Assembly: GCA_964514385.1 (NCBI GenBank)
Contig: CAZEQJ010000003.1
Coordinates: 1 to 64,000, forward strand
DNA from: CAZEQJ01 sp964514385
Lineage (GTDB): Bacteria > Bacteroidota > Bacteroidia > Cytophagales > Cyclobacteriaceae
Length of the DNA stretch: 64,000 nt
Direction of reading: 5' to 3'
The translations under genes and the position numbers were made by a program. Shown piece by piece: positions 8,805-17,392 of this stretch (positions are counted from its first letter, which is position 1; the number at the start of each line of letters is the position of its first letter). A model generated the notes under the pieces. It did not search any database and was not told the origin of the DNA. It worked only from the letters and a program-made list of their open reading frames with translations.

Positions 8805-10457
8805 ATGATCAGAAATTTAGTAATTCCGCTGTTTTTTGGTATCATGCTGATTTCCTGCAGCAAAAAGCCGGAAACCATTATACCGGCATGGATACCCTAT
8901 GACCAGTCAGAAGAGATCGTGGCTAATGAAGACCATCCCTCCAGGAATATGCGCTATCGTCAGATACAGTCAAAGCTCAATGACAAAAATGACATCTGGG
9001 CGATAATTCAGCCGCAAATACAGGATTTTTCAGCTGAAGATTACACCTCACTGACACCTTACATCCTTGAAAAGGACATACCGGCTATTCAGTCGGCGGT
9101 GGAAGCCGGTAACCTTACGTATGAAAAGCTGGTGCAATGGTATCTATACCGCATTGCACTGTACGAAAACGACAGCAATAAAACCTTACATACCGTAATT
9201 ACCATCAATCCGGAGGCGAGGGATCAGGCCAGGCGCCTGGATAAAGCACGTAAACAAGGACACCACCCCATCTACGGTATGCCTATACTGGTAAAGGATA
9301 ACATCAATACACAGTACATGCCCACCACTGCCGGTGCTGCTATACTGCAAAACAATGAAACGGGTGAAGATGCCTTTATTATTTCAAGGATAAGGGAGAA
9401 GGGCGGAATTATACTTGGTAAACTCAGTCTTAGTGAGTGGGCCAACTTTATCTGCAATGGGTGTCCAAACGGTTGGAGTGCTGTGGGAGGGCAGACGCTC
9501 AACCCGTATGGGCCACGAAAATTTGATACCGGTGGGTCAAGCTCGGGTAGTGGCGCTTCTATGGCCGCCAATTACGCAGCAGCAGCCATTGGCACGGAAA
9601 CTTCCGGTTCCATTCTTTCACCCGCAAGTGCCAATTCGACAGTCGGACTTAAGCCTACAGTAGGCTTACTAAGCCGTATGGGTATTGTACCTATATCGAG
9701 CACATTGGATACTCCCGGGCCTATTACACGCAATGTAACCGATAATGCGATCTTATTTTCGGCCATGGTAGGCGAGGATCCGGAGGACCCTTGGGCAAAA
9801 GAGGCCCCTGAAGGGGTGAATTACCTTGATTACTCCGGTTTTGACCTCTCCAGCCTGACTTTTGGAGCAATTACCAACTTTTTACAGGACTCACTTTTCA
9901 GAATGAATGTAGAGTGGTTACGTGAAATGGGCGCTAATGTCGTGGAGGTGGAAATGCCACAGCTTCAGCTTAATGGCTTCCTTACCCTGCTGGAAGGGGA
10001 TATGAAAAGAGATCTGCCGGTATATATGGAGAATTATGCTGCTGATCAAATGAATTTCAGGACAGTATCAGAAGTTGTAGCATTCAACAAAGAAGATACA
10101 AGTTTAAGAATACCCTATAATCAGGGTCGATTTGAAGCCATAGTAGAAGAAATGATTACGGATGACCAGCTCGACTCATTAAGAACAGCTGTCATGGAAG
10201 AAGGCAGGTCTTACTTTGAGGAGCCAGCTACATCTTATGGCATCGATGTATTCCTATCTATGAATAACTGGAGTGCAGGCTATGCCGCTGTAGCTCATTA
10301 CCCCTGCCTGACCGTGCCTATGGGGTATACTAAAGATGGACAACCTATGGGCATAACATTTATTGCTCCATCATTACAGGAAGATTTGCTGCTAAAAGTA
10401 GGATATGCCTTTGAGCAGGGAACAGGGAAAAGAAAAATACCTGAAGGATACGAATAA
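8805..10457 (+). CDS. Amidase signature family lipoprotein
   Basis: 550 residues from ATG 8805 (a GTG two codons upstream at 8799 is also possible). The N-terminus ends in the lipobox LISC followed by SKKPE, so it is probably an outer- or inner-membrane lipoprotein. The amidase signature Ser-Ser-Lys triad is visible: Lys164 in PILVKDNI, Ser245 in GGSSSGSG, and the nucleophile Ser269 in TETSGSI (the usual DTGGSI). Family members hydrolyse amides, from GatA-like glutaminases to peptide amidases; lipid-anchored exported versions suggest scavenging of external amides or peptides. The N-terminal ~80 residues before the core are unusual and may help anchoring. It is followed by a two-way terminator shared with the SDR gene. 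Confidence 0.93.
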   Translation: MIRNLVIPLFFGIMLISCSKKPETIIPAWIPYDQSEEIVANEDHPSRNMRYRQIQSKLNDKNDIWAIIQPQIQDFSAEDYTSLTPYILEKDIPAIQSAVEAGNLTYEKLVQWYLYRIALYENDSNKTLHTVITINPEARDQARRLDKARKQGHHPIYGMPILVKDNINTQYMPTTAGAAILQNNETGEDAFIISRIREKGGIILGKLSLSEWANFICNGCPNGWSAVGGQTLNPYGPRKFDTGGSSSGSGASMAANYAAAAIGTETSGSILSPASANSTVGLKPTVGLLSRMGIVPISSTLDTPGPITRNVTDNAILFSAMVGEDPEDPWAKEAPEGVNYLDYSGFDLSSLTFGAITNFLQDSLFRMNVEWLREMGANVVEVEMPQLQLNGFLTLLEGDMKRDLPVYMENYAADQMNFRTVSEVVAFNKEDTSLRIPYNQGRFEAIVEEMITDDQLDSLRTAVMEEGRSYFEEPATSYGIDVFLSMNNWSAGYAAVAHYPCLTVPMGYTKDGQPMGITFIAPSLQEDLLLKVGYAFEQGTGKRKIPEGYE

Positions 10458-10464
10458 AAAGGAA

Positions 10465-10483
10465 GCCCTGTAAAGTACAGGGC
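10465..10483. terminator. Bidirectional terminator between amidase and SDR genes
   Basis: A perfect 8-base-pair stem GCCCTGTA / TACAGGGC with a 3-base loop sits between the two convergent stop codons (10457 and 10493). On the minus strand it is followed by a T-rich tract, TTCCTTTTTATT, which should terminate the SDR transcript well. On the plus strand the tail (CCCTCTTACTT) is weaker. Confidence 0.75.
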
Positions 10484-10492
10484 CCCTCTTAC

Positions 10493-11365
10493 TTAATAAG
10501 CCTGAAATTCAGCGAGTTCTGTTTCCTCCTTTGTCGTGTTGGCCGTTTTTTTTGGTGGCTCCGGGTTGTCTTTGACGAGTTTACCCATTTGCTTCACAAT
10601 AAACCGAACGGCCCTGCCCGGGTTCAGGCGATAGATGAAATCAAGGAACCGGGCATCACTGCCGACCAGTACCCTGAACTTATTTTTTTCGATAGCCCGG
10701 ATCATCATCTCCGCAGCCTTATCTGCTGGAAGTGCACGAGATGCAGCAGCATCATCACCAATGTCTCCCATGTCAACACCTGAATTTTTGGTAATATCTG
10801 TATCTACCGCACCCGGATAGATGCCGGTAACATGGATATTGGTGTTTTTTAGCTCACCATATAAGCCTTCTGTCATCAACTTTACAGCGCCTTTGCTTGC
10901 GCTATACATAGTCTGTCCCGGGAAAGGAATAAAACCTCCCATACTGGATACATTGGCTATATAGGCTTCCGGACGTGTTTTCAGGTGAGGCAGAAATGCT
11001 TTGATCATGTAAAGTGTACCATAAAAATTGACATTCATCACCTTTTCAATGGTCTCAAGTTCCAGATTATTTACATGCAGGAAAGGTTGGATAATTCCTG
11101 CGTTATTGATGATACCATCAATATGGCCCAGATCATTTATCACATCATGGGCAAATGTAAATACCTGATCTTTATCGGAGATATCCACAAGATAGGTAAA
11201 AATGCGGTCTCTGTCATTGGACAGCTCACGTGTAAGATCCATATCATTTGCATGGATATCGACGATGGCAACGGTAGCTCCTTTATCTACCAACTGAAGG
11301 GCTAATTCGCGACCCATACCGCTTCCGCCCCCGGTTACGACGAATTTTTTGTTCCTGATTTTCAT
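10493..11365 (-). CDS. SDR family NAD(P)-dependent oxidoreductase
   Basis: 290 residues. A classical short-chain dehydrogenase: cofactor motif TGGGSGMG at 11-18, NNAG at 87-90, and the catalytic Ser140/141, Tyr154 and Lys158 in YSASKGA. An acidic residue (Asp36, VDIHAND) at the end of the second strand suggests NAD rather than NADP preference. The C-terminal extension after the Rossmann core, with hydrophobic IYRLNPGRAVRFIVKQMGKL, resembles the membrane-associated tail of DHRS/retinol-dehydrogenase-like SDRs. The substrate cannot be told from sequence. The gene stands alone, convergent with the amidase gene. Confidence 0.92.
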   Translation of the reverse strand: MKIRNKKFVVTGGGSGMGRELALQLVDKGATVAIVDIHANDMDLTRELSNDRDRIFTYLVDISDKDQVFTFAHDVINDLGHIDGIINNAGIIQPFLHVNNLELETIEKVMNVNFYGTLYMIKAFLPHLKTRPEAYIANVSSMGGFIPFPGQTMYSASKGAVKLMTEGLYGELKNTNIHVTGIYPGAVDTDITKNSGVDMGDIGDDAAASRALPADKAAEMMIRAIEKNKFRVLVGSDARFLDFIYRLNPGRAVRFIVKQMGKLVKDNPEPPKKTANTTKEETELAEFQAY

Positions 11366-11429
11366 GACTAAAAAGTATTAGGTACTACTACCTTTAAGTA
11401 CGTAAAACCAGGTACCCTTAGCTATGACA

Positions 11430-12167
11430 TTAGCTTATTTCATATATGATAAATGCCACCAATACAGTGGTGATGGCCGCTGTGATGGTATATAACATCA
11501 TGACCAGTAAAAATTTGGCTGTGGTGACCAACCAGCCCTGCTGCTGAAATCTTTTCATAGCAGCCCAAAGGTAGATTCCGGTAATGGCAAGAAAGGCGGC
11601 AAGCAGTATTGCATTCCATTGTGAACTGGGCAAAATAAAGCCGCTGATAATGAAGTAAAAAAGAAAAGCCAGGAATACAAAAGCATGGAAATGCAGTGAA
11701 AAAATGAAAAGCTCAGCATAATATCGATGCTGTTTCCTGTACAACAGATACATGATAAGGGCAAAGATGGGCATGAGCAAAAAGAAGAGCTTACTCCAGT
11801 AGGACGGGGTATCCAGTCGGTTGAGTACCATCTCCAGCTGATCCACTGCTGTTTCCGCCTCGGCAAGCGCATCACTGGAAAAATCAAAAATGAGGAAAAA
11901 GCAAATGGATATAAAAATATAAAGCCGGACAGGTGGTATATATCGCTCCCTGCGACCGATAATATATTCATTTGTAAGGAAGCCGGGTTTAAATACGAGT
12001 GGCCTCAGGCTGCGGAAGATTTTTCCGTCAAAGGCAAAATAATCACCTAAAAAAGAGGTAAAAAAATGCCTGAATGTGAAATAATCCTCTGACCTGCGTT
12101 GCTGACCGCACATAGGGCAGAATTTATACTCTTCATTAAATTCGGTTTTACAATTCCGGCAAATCAT
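11430..12167 (-). CDS. DUF3667 zinc-ribbon membrane protein
   Basis: 245 residues. The N-terminus MICRNCKTEFNEEYKFCPMCGQQ is a four-cysteine zinc ribbon (CxxC...CxxC). It is followed by the conserved DUF3667 stretch with FAFDGKIFRSLRPLVFKPG and RRERYIPPVRLYIFIS, then about four predicted membrane helices (around 95, 145, 175 and 215). The family is common in Bacteroidota inner membranes and has no known function. The start is divergent from the small secreted protein gene at 12192 with only 24 bases between them, so their promoters must overlap each other's coding ends. Confidence 0.9.
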   Translation of the reverse strand: MICRNCKTEFNEEYKFCPMCGQQRRSEDYFTFRHFFTSFLGDYFAFDGKIFRSLRPLVFKPGFLTNEYIIGRRERYIPPVRLYIFISICFFLIFDFSSDALAEAETAVDQLEMVLNRLDTPSYWSKLFFLLMPIFALIMYLLYRKQHRYYAELFIFSLHFHAFVFLAFLFYFIISGFILPSSQWNAILLAAFLAITGIYLWAAMKRFQQQGWLVTTAKFLLVMMLYTITAAITTVLVAFIIYEIS

Positions 12168-12191
12168 CCAAACTTTGCTTACATTTGGATT

Positions 12192-12473
12192 GTGAAGATA
12201 CTACGAGCACTTGTAATTTCAATTTTTTTTATGCTGCCGATATCTGCATCAGCACAGGAAAAAAAGCAGGTATCCGCCAACTTGTTTTATGAAATCGCAG
12301 ACGGCTTATGGAAACGTGTGCGCTACAGACTGAATCTGGACGACAACAGCATACTTCAGGTAGATCCGGAAAAAAATAAGGTGAAAATCGGAGGTAAATA
12401 CGAAATCCCTATTCCTAAAAAGGAAGGTGAAAGCGACAGCACAGCAACCGGTGGAAAAACTGAAGGGAGTTAA
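12192..12473 (+). CDS. Small secreted protein of unknown function
   Basis: 93 residues from a GTG at 12192, chosen because it begins a clean signal peptide (VKILRALVISIFFMLPISASAQ). The frame continues upstream to 12099 but that part overlaps the divergent DUF3667 gene. The mature protein is about 70 residues, with a DNSILQVDPEKNKVKIGGKYEIPIP section that could be a short beta hairpin and a charged, Gly/Ser/Thr-rich tail. No family was recognised. A TACATTTG box at 12180-12187 matches the Bacteroidota -7 consensus but lies so close to the GTG that the transcript would be almost leaderless. The last codon shares the tetranucleotide TTAA with the convergent E2 gene. Confidence 0.65.
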   Translation: MKILRALVISIFFMLPISASAQEKKQVSANLFYEIADGLWKRVRYRLNLDDNSILQVDPEKNKVKIGGKYEIPIPKKEGESDSTATGGKTEGS

Positions 12474-13819
12474 TACAACTCCCTGTTGAGGTCAAATTTC
12501 TCAAGATAATCCGCTACACGGCGTACAAACATTCCGCCCAAAGAGCCATCAACAACACGATGATCATATGAGTGGCTGAGGAACATCTTATGTCTGATGC
12601 CGATGGTGTCACCTGTTGGCGTTTCGATTACCGCCGGCTTTTTAACAACAGCTCCAAGTGCCATGATCGCTACCTGCGGCTGCATAATAATGGGTGTCCC
12701 CATTACGTTTCCAAATGAGCCCACATTGGATACAGTATAAGTGCCTCCCGAAAGCTCATCCGGCTTAAGCTGGTTGTTTCGTGCCCGCTTTGCGAGGTCA
12801 TTTACCTTGTGGGTGAGGCCCAACAGGTTGAGTTTATCTGCCTGATGTATTACCGGCACGATCAGATTTCCGCTCGGCAACGCTACCGCCATACCAATAT
12901 TGATAGCGGATTTTTTAATTATCCTGTCGACGTCAACCTGGATGTTTATCATCGGGTAGTCCTTTATAGCCTTCACTACCGCTTCTATAAACAATGGGGT
13001 AAAGGTGAGACTGGAGCCTTCCCGTTCTTTAAATACGTTTTTATTTCGGTTTCTCCAGTACACGATGTTGGTGACGTCAGCTTCGACGAAAGAAGTAACA
13101 TGTGGGGAGATGCGTTTGCTGTCGACCATACGCTCAGCGATCATCCTGCGCATACGGTCCATTTCGATTACCTCATCTTCAGCACCTGGCTTAATGTCAA
13201 GGCGGATATCAGGAGAGGGCTCTGCCGTTTTTTTCTGTGATGGGGTTGGAGCTGGTTTTGATGGGGTAGTAGAAATTCTTTTTTCAAGGTAAGAAAGGAT
13301 GTCATCTTTTGTCACCCTGCCCTGAGCACCTGTTCCGGTAATGGAGGAGAGCTCTTCGTCGCTTACATTTTCTTCCCGGGCAATATTTTTCACTAAGGGT
13401 GAATAAAAACGTCTGCTTTCGCCGGTGCCTGAGGGGGCAGCTTCACTCGTTTCGGCTACTAATTCATCCTTTGCTTCCTGATGACCATTAGAGCTGTGAC
13501 CGTTGAGGGAAGGAGCAGCTTCTTCTTTCGCCTCTTCAGGGGTATTGGAGTTCGCCGGTGTATCCTCTTCAGTATCCTGCTCCGTTGCAATGATTGCAAT
13601 GGGGCTTCCTACCTTTGCTACTTCACCTTCTGCAACCAATATTTTTTCAATGGTGCCTGTATAAGAAGAGGGCACCTCTGTATCCACCTTATCAGTAGCT
13701 ACTTCTACGATTGACTCTTCCTCTTCGATGGTATCTCCTTCCTTTTTAAGCCACGTTAGTACGGTGGCTTCCATCACACTTTCACCAAGTTTTGGCAATA
13801 CTAATTCCGCTTTCCCCAT
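12470..13819 (-). CDS. 2-oxoacid dehydrogenase E2 (dihydrolipoamide acyltransferase)
   Basis: 449 residues. An N-terminal lipoyl domain has the lipoate attachment Lys44 in VATDKVDTE. A Pro/Ala/Glu-rich linker follows (about 85-140), then the peripheral E1/E3-binding domain (YSPLVKNIAREENVS...GRVTKDDIL, about 140-180). The C-terminal catalytic CAT domain ends with SHSYDHRVVDGSLGG, with His420 and Asp424 as the acyl-transfer residues. The sequence resembles branched-chain or pyruvate E2 rather than SucB, but that distinction is uncertain. No E1 or E3 gene is next to it, so it works with subunits encoded elsewhere. Its stop shares TTAA (12470-12473) with the convergent small secreted protein gene. 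Confidence 0.93.
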   Translation of the reverse strand: MGKAELVLPKLGESVMEATVLTWLKKEGDTIEEEESIVEVATDKVDTEVPSSYTGTIEKILVAEGEVAKVGSPIAIIATEQDTEEDTPANSNTPEEAKEEAAPSLNGHSSNGHQEAKDELVAETSEAAPSGTGESRRFYSPLVKNIAREENVSDEELSSITGTGAQGRVTKDDILSYLEKRISTTPSKPAPTPSQKKTAEPSPDIRLDIKPGAEDEVIEMDRMRRMIAERMVDSKRISPHVTSFVEADVTNIVYWRNRNKNVFKEREGSSLTFTPLFIEAVVKAIKDYPMINIQVDVDRIIKKSAINIGMAVALPSGNLIVPVIHQADKLNLLGLTHKVNDLAKRARNNQLKPDELSGGTYTVSNVGSFGNVMGTPIIMQPQVAIMALGAVVKKPAVIETPTGDTIGIRHKMFLSHSYDHRVVDGSLGGMFVRRVADYLEKFDLNRELY

Positions 13820-13863
13820 TTTAATAAAATTATATACCTACAAATATAAAAAATATACTTCAA

Positions 13864-15129
13864 TTACGAATAATATTTCGTAATCTGTTTTCTGATCAGG
13901 TCCAGCATATAGATTGCTGTGAGTCTGATATTCAGCAACCGGTCGTTTCCCAGTTGTAATTTCCTACTTATTACCTGATTATCAAAGGCCACTGCAATCC
14001 AAACCGTGCCTACAGGCTTTTGTTCGGTACCTCCTCCCGGCCCGGCTATACCGGACGAGGCAACGCCAAGTGATGTGTTCAGCTTCTCTTTCACTCCTGA
14101 AGCCATGGCTTCGATGCATTCTCTGCTTACTGCACCGTGTTGTGCAAGGATAGACTGATCAACACCCAGTTCGTTGATCTTCACATCATTGGCATAGGAT
14201 ACAATACCACCCAAAAAATAATCGGAGCTGCCGGGCACCGAGGTAATCATATGAGAAAAATATCCTCCACTACACGATTCTGCAGCACTAAGGGTAAGCT
14301 TATGTTTACGCAATAATTTTCCGACCACCTCCTGTATTTCGTCATCGTCATATCCAAATATATATTCTCCAGCCAAGAGCTGAAGCTCGTCAATCTGCCG
14401 GCTCACATCAGCCTTAAGTAAGTCAAGGTCTTTTCCGGAGGCTGTCAGTCGCAGGCGTACCTGACCAAAATTAGGGAGGTAGGCCAGCCGGATATGAGCA
14501 GGTAAAGCGTCCTCCCAGTTTTTGATTTTTTCACTCAGCCATGATTCGCCGATACCAATGGTTTTTATCATCTTATGGAATATTACCGGGCGGTGAAACC
14601 GTTCTGCAATCTGAGGCAGTATATGCAGCTTCATCATATGCTTCATCTCGTGCGGCACACCCGGCATGGCAATATAGATAGTGGACTCATTCTCCAACCA
14701 GATACCCGGAGCAGTACCTTTTTTGTTTTTAATTTTCACCGAACCGCGGGGCATCATCGCCTGGCCTTTATTGAGTTCGGTCAATTCTTTGCCCTTTGAT
14801 CTGAAAAAATCAGTCACCTCCTGCAATGCATCTTCATTCAGGTAGAGATCGGTATTGAAAAACCGGGCAAGGCAAGGCTTGGTCAGGTCATCCCGGGTGG
14901 GGCCAAGTCCTCCGGTGATAAAAACGATATCGGCTCTTTTTCCCGCTTCATCAAAAGCTGCCAGAATTTCATCCTCACTGTCACCTACAGTGGTTTTCCT
15001 CCTGGTACGTATGCCCATCCTGTCCAGCTCACTGCTGATCCACTGGGTGTTGGTATCGGTGATCTGCCCGTATAGGATTTCATCACCAATTGTAATTATC
15101 TCTGCGTAAATTTTAGGAGTTGATGACAT
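13864..15129 (-). CDS. cinA: CinA family protein (nicotinamide-nucleotide amidase / damage-inducible)
   Basis: 421 residues from the ATG at 15129 (a TTG one codon upstream is also possible). The N-terminal half is a MoaB/MogA-like domain (EIITIGDEILYGQITDTN, then FITGGLGPTRDDLT). The C-terminal domain, about 260-415, has TLSAAESCSGGYFSHMIT and VASSGIAGPGGGTEQKPVGTV, which is the PncC-type nicotinamide mononucleotide deamidase with its catalytic Ser in AESCSGG. It recycles NMN to nicotinate mononucleotide in pyridine nucleotide salvage; the N-terminal domain can hydrolyse ADP-ribose in some species. It is divergent from the DUF4197 lipoprotein gene, 30 bases apart. Confidence 0.95.
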   Translation of the reverse strand: MSSTPKIYAEIITIGDEILYGQITDTNTQWISSELDRMGIRTRRKTTVGDSEDEILAAFDEAGKRADIVFITGGLGPTRDDLTKPCLARFFNTDLYLNEDALQEVTDFFRSKGKELTELNKGQAMMPRGSVKIKNKKGTAPGIWLENESTIYIAMPGVPHEMKHMMKLHILPQIAERFHRPVIFHKMIKTIGIGESWLSEKIKNWEDALPAHIRLAYLPNFGQVRLRLTASGKDLDLLKADVSRQIDELQLLAGEYIFGYDDDEIQEVVGKLLRKHKLTLSAAESCSGGYFSHMITSVPGSSDYFLGGIVSYANDVKINELGVDQSILAQHGAVSRECIEAMASGVKEKLNTSLGVASSGIAGPGGGTEQKPVGTVWIAVAFDNQVISRKLQLGNDRLLNIRLTAIYMLDLIRKQITKYYS

Positions 15130-15159
15130 CAATTATTAGTTTACCTGAAAGATCATAAT

Positions 15160-15906
15160 ATGATAAAGCGAAATACCTTACTTTTTGTATCCTTTGCAAT
15201 TTTTTTCATGGCATCATGTAGTTCAGCGCAAATAAACAGGGCGCTGGATGATGCACGAAAGCAGCTGGAAGTGTCCACTACCTCACGGCCTCTCAAGCCA
15301 ACGACAGAGGAAGTGATCAGGGGGCTGAAGCAGGCACTCACAAAGGGGGTAGAAGAAAGTGTCGCAGTCGCCGGAGCACCGGATGGCTACTATAAAAATG
15401 AACGGCTTTTCATACCGCTGCCTCCCGAGATAAAGGAAATTGAAGCCCGCCTTAGACAAATTGGCCTGGGTAATCAGGTGGATCAGTTTATGCTGACATT
15501 AAACCGTGGGGCAGAGGAAGCGGCCAAAGAAGCAAGGCCGATATTTACAGATGCCATCACCTCTATGACGATAAATGACGCCTGGACCATACTCAATGGT
15601 AATAGCAATGAGGCTACTGAATATCTCCGTCGAACCACTTATGACGATCTTAGCAACGCGTATAAGCCTGTGATAACAAGGGCACTCGATAAAACCGAGG
15701 CCACACGATACTATTCACAGCTGGTAAATGCGTATAACCGCATACCTGGTGTGGAGGATATTGACCCCAACCTGGAGCAGTACGCAACTACACGAGCTAT
15801 TGACGGCCTGTTTTTACTGGTCGAGGATGAAGAAAAAAAAATCCGTGAGGATCCGCTGGCACGTACTACTGACTTGTTAAAAAAAGTATTTGGTTATGAA
15901 GATTGA
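15160..15906 (+). CDS. DUF4197 lipoprotein
   Basis: 248 residues. A signal peptide ends in a lipobox FFMASC with Cys20 as the lipid-carrying residue. The body shows the DUF4197 pattern: GLKQALTKGVEESV, then NERLFIPLPPEIKEIEARLRQ, LGNQVDQFMLTLNRGAEEA, PIFTDAITSMTINDAWTIL and FRKTTYD-like YLRRTTYDDL. The fold is predicted all-helical and the function is unknown. It overlaps the following GNAT gene by 11 bases, suggesting coupled translation. Confidence 0.9.
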   Translation: MIKRNTLLFVSFAIFFMASCSSAQINRALDDARKQLEVSTTSRPLKPTTEEVIRGLKQALTKGVEESVAVAGAPDGYYKNERLFIPLPPEIKEIEARLRQIGLGNQVDQFMLTLNRGAEEAAKEARPIFTDAITSMTINDAWTILNGNSNEATEYLRRTTYDDLSNAYKPVITRALDKTEATRYYSQLVNAYNRIPGVEDIDPNLEQYATTRAIDGLFLLVEDEEKKIREDPLARTTDLLKKVFGYED

Positions 15907-16381
15907 AAAAGCAGAACTGCTGCTACGCCAGGCCAGGCAGGAAGATATCGACGATATTGGAAACCTGTTTCAGGAATCCATCATGGAAATCAACAAGAGT
16001 GACTACTCTACCGAGCAGCTGGAGGTGTGGACTTCGCGCTCCGGTGAAAAAAGCTGGTGGCAGGATAGGTTGAATATGGAATATTTTCTGCTGGCGTATG
16101 AAGCTGATGAGCTCGTTGGTTTCGGGTCAATTTATCGCAGCGGGTACCTGAATCTCTTGTATGTCCACAAAGATCATCAGCGTAAGGGTATTGCCCGGGC
16201 GATATATCAGGCGCTGGAGGACAGGGTGACCTCTTTTGGAGTTGATAATCTGAAAACAGAAGCAACGATCACAGCCAGACCCTTTTTTGAGAAAATGGGA
16301 TTTCAGCTAATTCGTGAAAATGTGGTGGAAATAGATAGGGTAAAACTGACCAATTTCCTTATGCAGAAATCAGTGGGCTAA
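15896..16381 (+). CDS. GNAT family N-acetyltransferase
   Basis: 161 residues from the ATG at 15896, which lies inside the end of the DUF4197 gene (the frame extends two codons further to a TTG). The acetyl-CoA binding motif A is visible as YVHKDHQRKGIARAIYQAL, matching the Q/RxxGxG/A pattern, after a central strand pair LVGFGSIYRSGYLNLL. The later strand TEATITARPFFEKMGF, with the typical ARPFFEKxGF ending, puts it in the YafP/ElaA-like group of small GNATs. The substrate is unknown. It is convergent with ltaE, overlapping by 12 bases. Confidence 0.92.
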   Translation: MKIEKAELLLRQARQEDIDDIGNLFQESIMEINKSDYSTEQLEVWTSRSGEKSWWQDRLNMEYFLLAYEADELVGFGSIYRSGYLNLLYVHKDHQRKGIARAIYQALEDRVTSFGVDNLKTEATITARPFFEKMGFQLIRENVVEIDRVKLTNFLMQKSVG

Positions 16382-17392
16382 CACCTTAAATATTCGGGCC
16401 ACTTCTGACAGGTCATCATCCGTAAAATCGAGATGAGTTACCAGTCGTATTTCTCGTGGCCCAAAAGGGACAGCCAGAATACCATGCTTTTCCAACAGTT
16501 TCAGGTGATCAGCCGGAGCAATATCTTCAGCCAGTGTATATATGACAATGTTGGTGTCTACCGGCAGTATATTCTCAACAAAGCTTGACGATTTCAAAAT
16601 TGCTTCCAGTGCTCTGGCTCGTTTATGATCTTCCTTCAGCCTTTCAATATGATGATCGAGTGCATAAATGCCAGCAGCAGCCAGCATGCCAGCCTGTCGC
16701 ATTCCCCCACCGAGTACTTTTCGGATACGTCTCGCCTTGCGGATAAATTCACTGCTACCGGTCAATATGGAGCCGACCGGACATCCCAGCCCCTTGGAGA
16801 GACATATCGATATTGAATCAAAAATATGGCCATGATCGTGCGCCGTGTAGTCCGATTCCACAAGTGCGTTAAACAATCTGGCTCCATCGAGGTGATATCC
16901 GAGCTGGTGATCGCGGCATACATGGGCAACAGCCACCAGATCATCCCATTGATAGATGCTGCCACCACCTTTATTCACTGTGTTTTCTACGGCAACCAGA
17001 CGTGTAACTGCGGCATGTACATCGTCAGGGTTGTTGATATTCGCTTTGACAGCCGAAGCATTTATTCGTCCCCTGTCACCATGTAGCAACCGGACAGACG
17101 AAAAAGAGTTGTATGCAATACCGCCACCTTCATAATTATAAATGTGAGATTTGGCGTCACAGATTACTTCGGATTGGGGTTGAGTATGCACACGGATAGC
17201 AATCTGGTTTGTCATGGTGCCACTTGGGCAGAAAAGCGCCTTTTCCATATTGAACATAGCAGCCGCTTTTTCTTCCAGTGCATTCACCGTAGGGTCTTCC
17301 CCAAATACATCATCACCAACAGGTGCTGCCATCATTGCCTCCTTCATTTCCTTAGTCGGCCGGGTAACGGTATCGCTTCTCAGATCAATCAT
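16370..17392 (-). CDS. ltaE: Low-specificity L-threonine aldolase
   Basis: 340 residues. The enzyme splits L-threonine or L-allo-threonine to glycine and acetaldehyde with pyridoxal phosphate. The start MIDLRSDTVTRPTKEM is the family signature. His83 (AKSHIYNYEGGG) would stack on the cofactor, Asp169 in YHLDGARLFNA binds the pyridine nitrogen, and Lys200 in ICLSKGLGCPVGS forms the Schiff base. The length is normal. It starts 8 bases before the stop of the upstream M49-like peptidase lipoprotein on the same strand, so the two form a translationally coupled pair, perhaps linking peptide breakdown with amino acid use. Confidence 0.95.
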   Translation of the reverse strand: MIDLRSDTVTRPTKEMKEAMMAAPVGDDVFGEDPTVNALEEKAAAMFNMEKALFCPSGTMTNQIAIRVHTQPQSEVICDAKSHIYNYEGGGIAYNSFSSVRLLHGDRGRINASAVKANINNPDDVHAAVTRLVAVENTVNKGGGSIYQWDDLVAVAHVCRDHQLGYHLDGARLFNALVESDYTAHDHGHIFDSISICLSKGLGCPVGSILTGSSEFIRKARRIRKVLGGGMRQAGMLAAAGIYALDHHIERLKEDHKRARALEAILKSSSFVENILPVDTNIVIYTLAEDIAPADHLKLLEKHGILAVPFGPREIRLVTHLDFTDDDLSEVARIFKVLAH

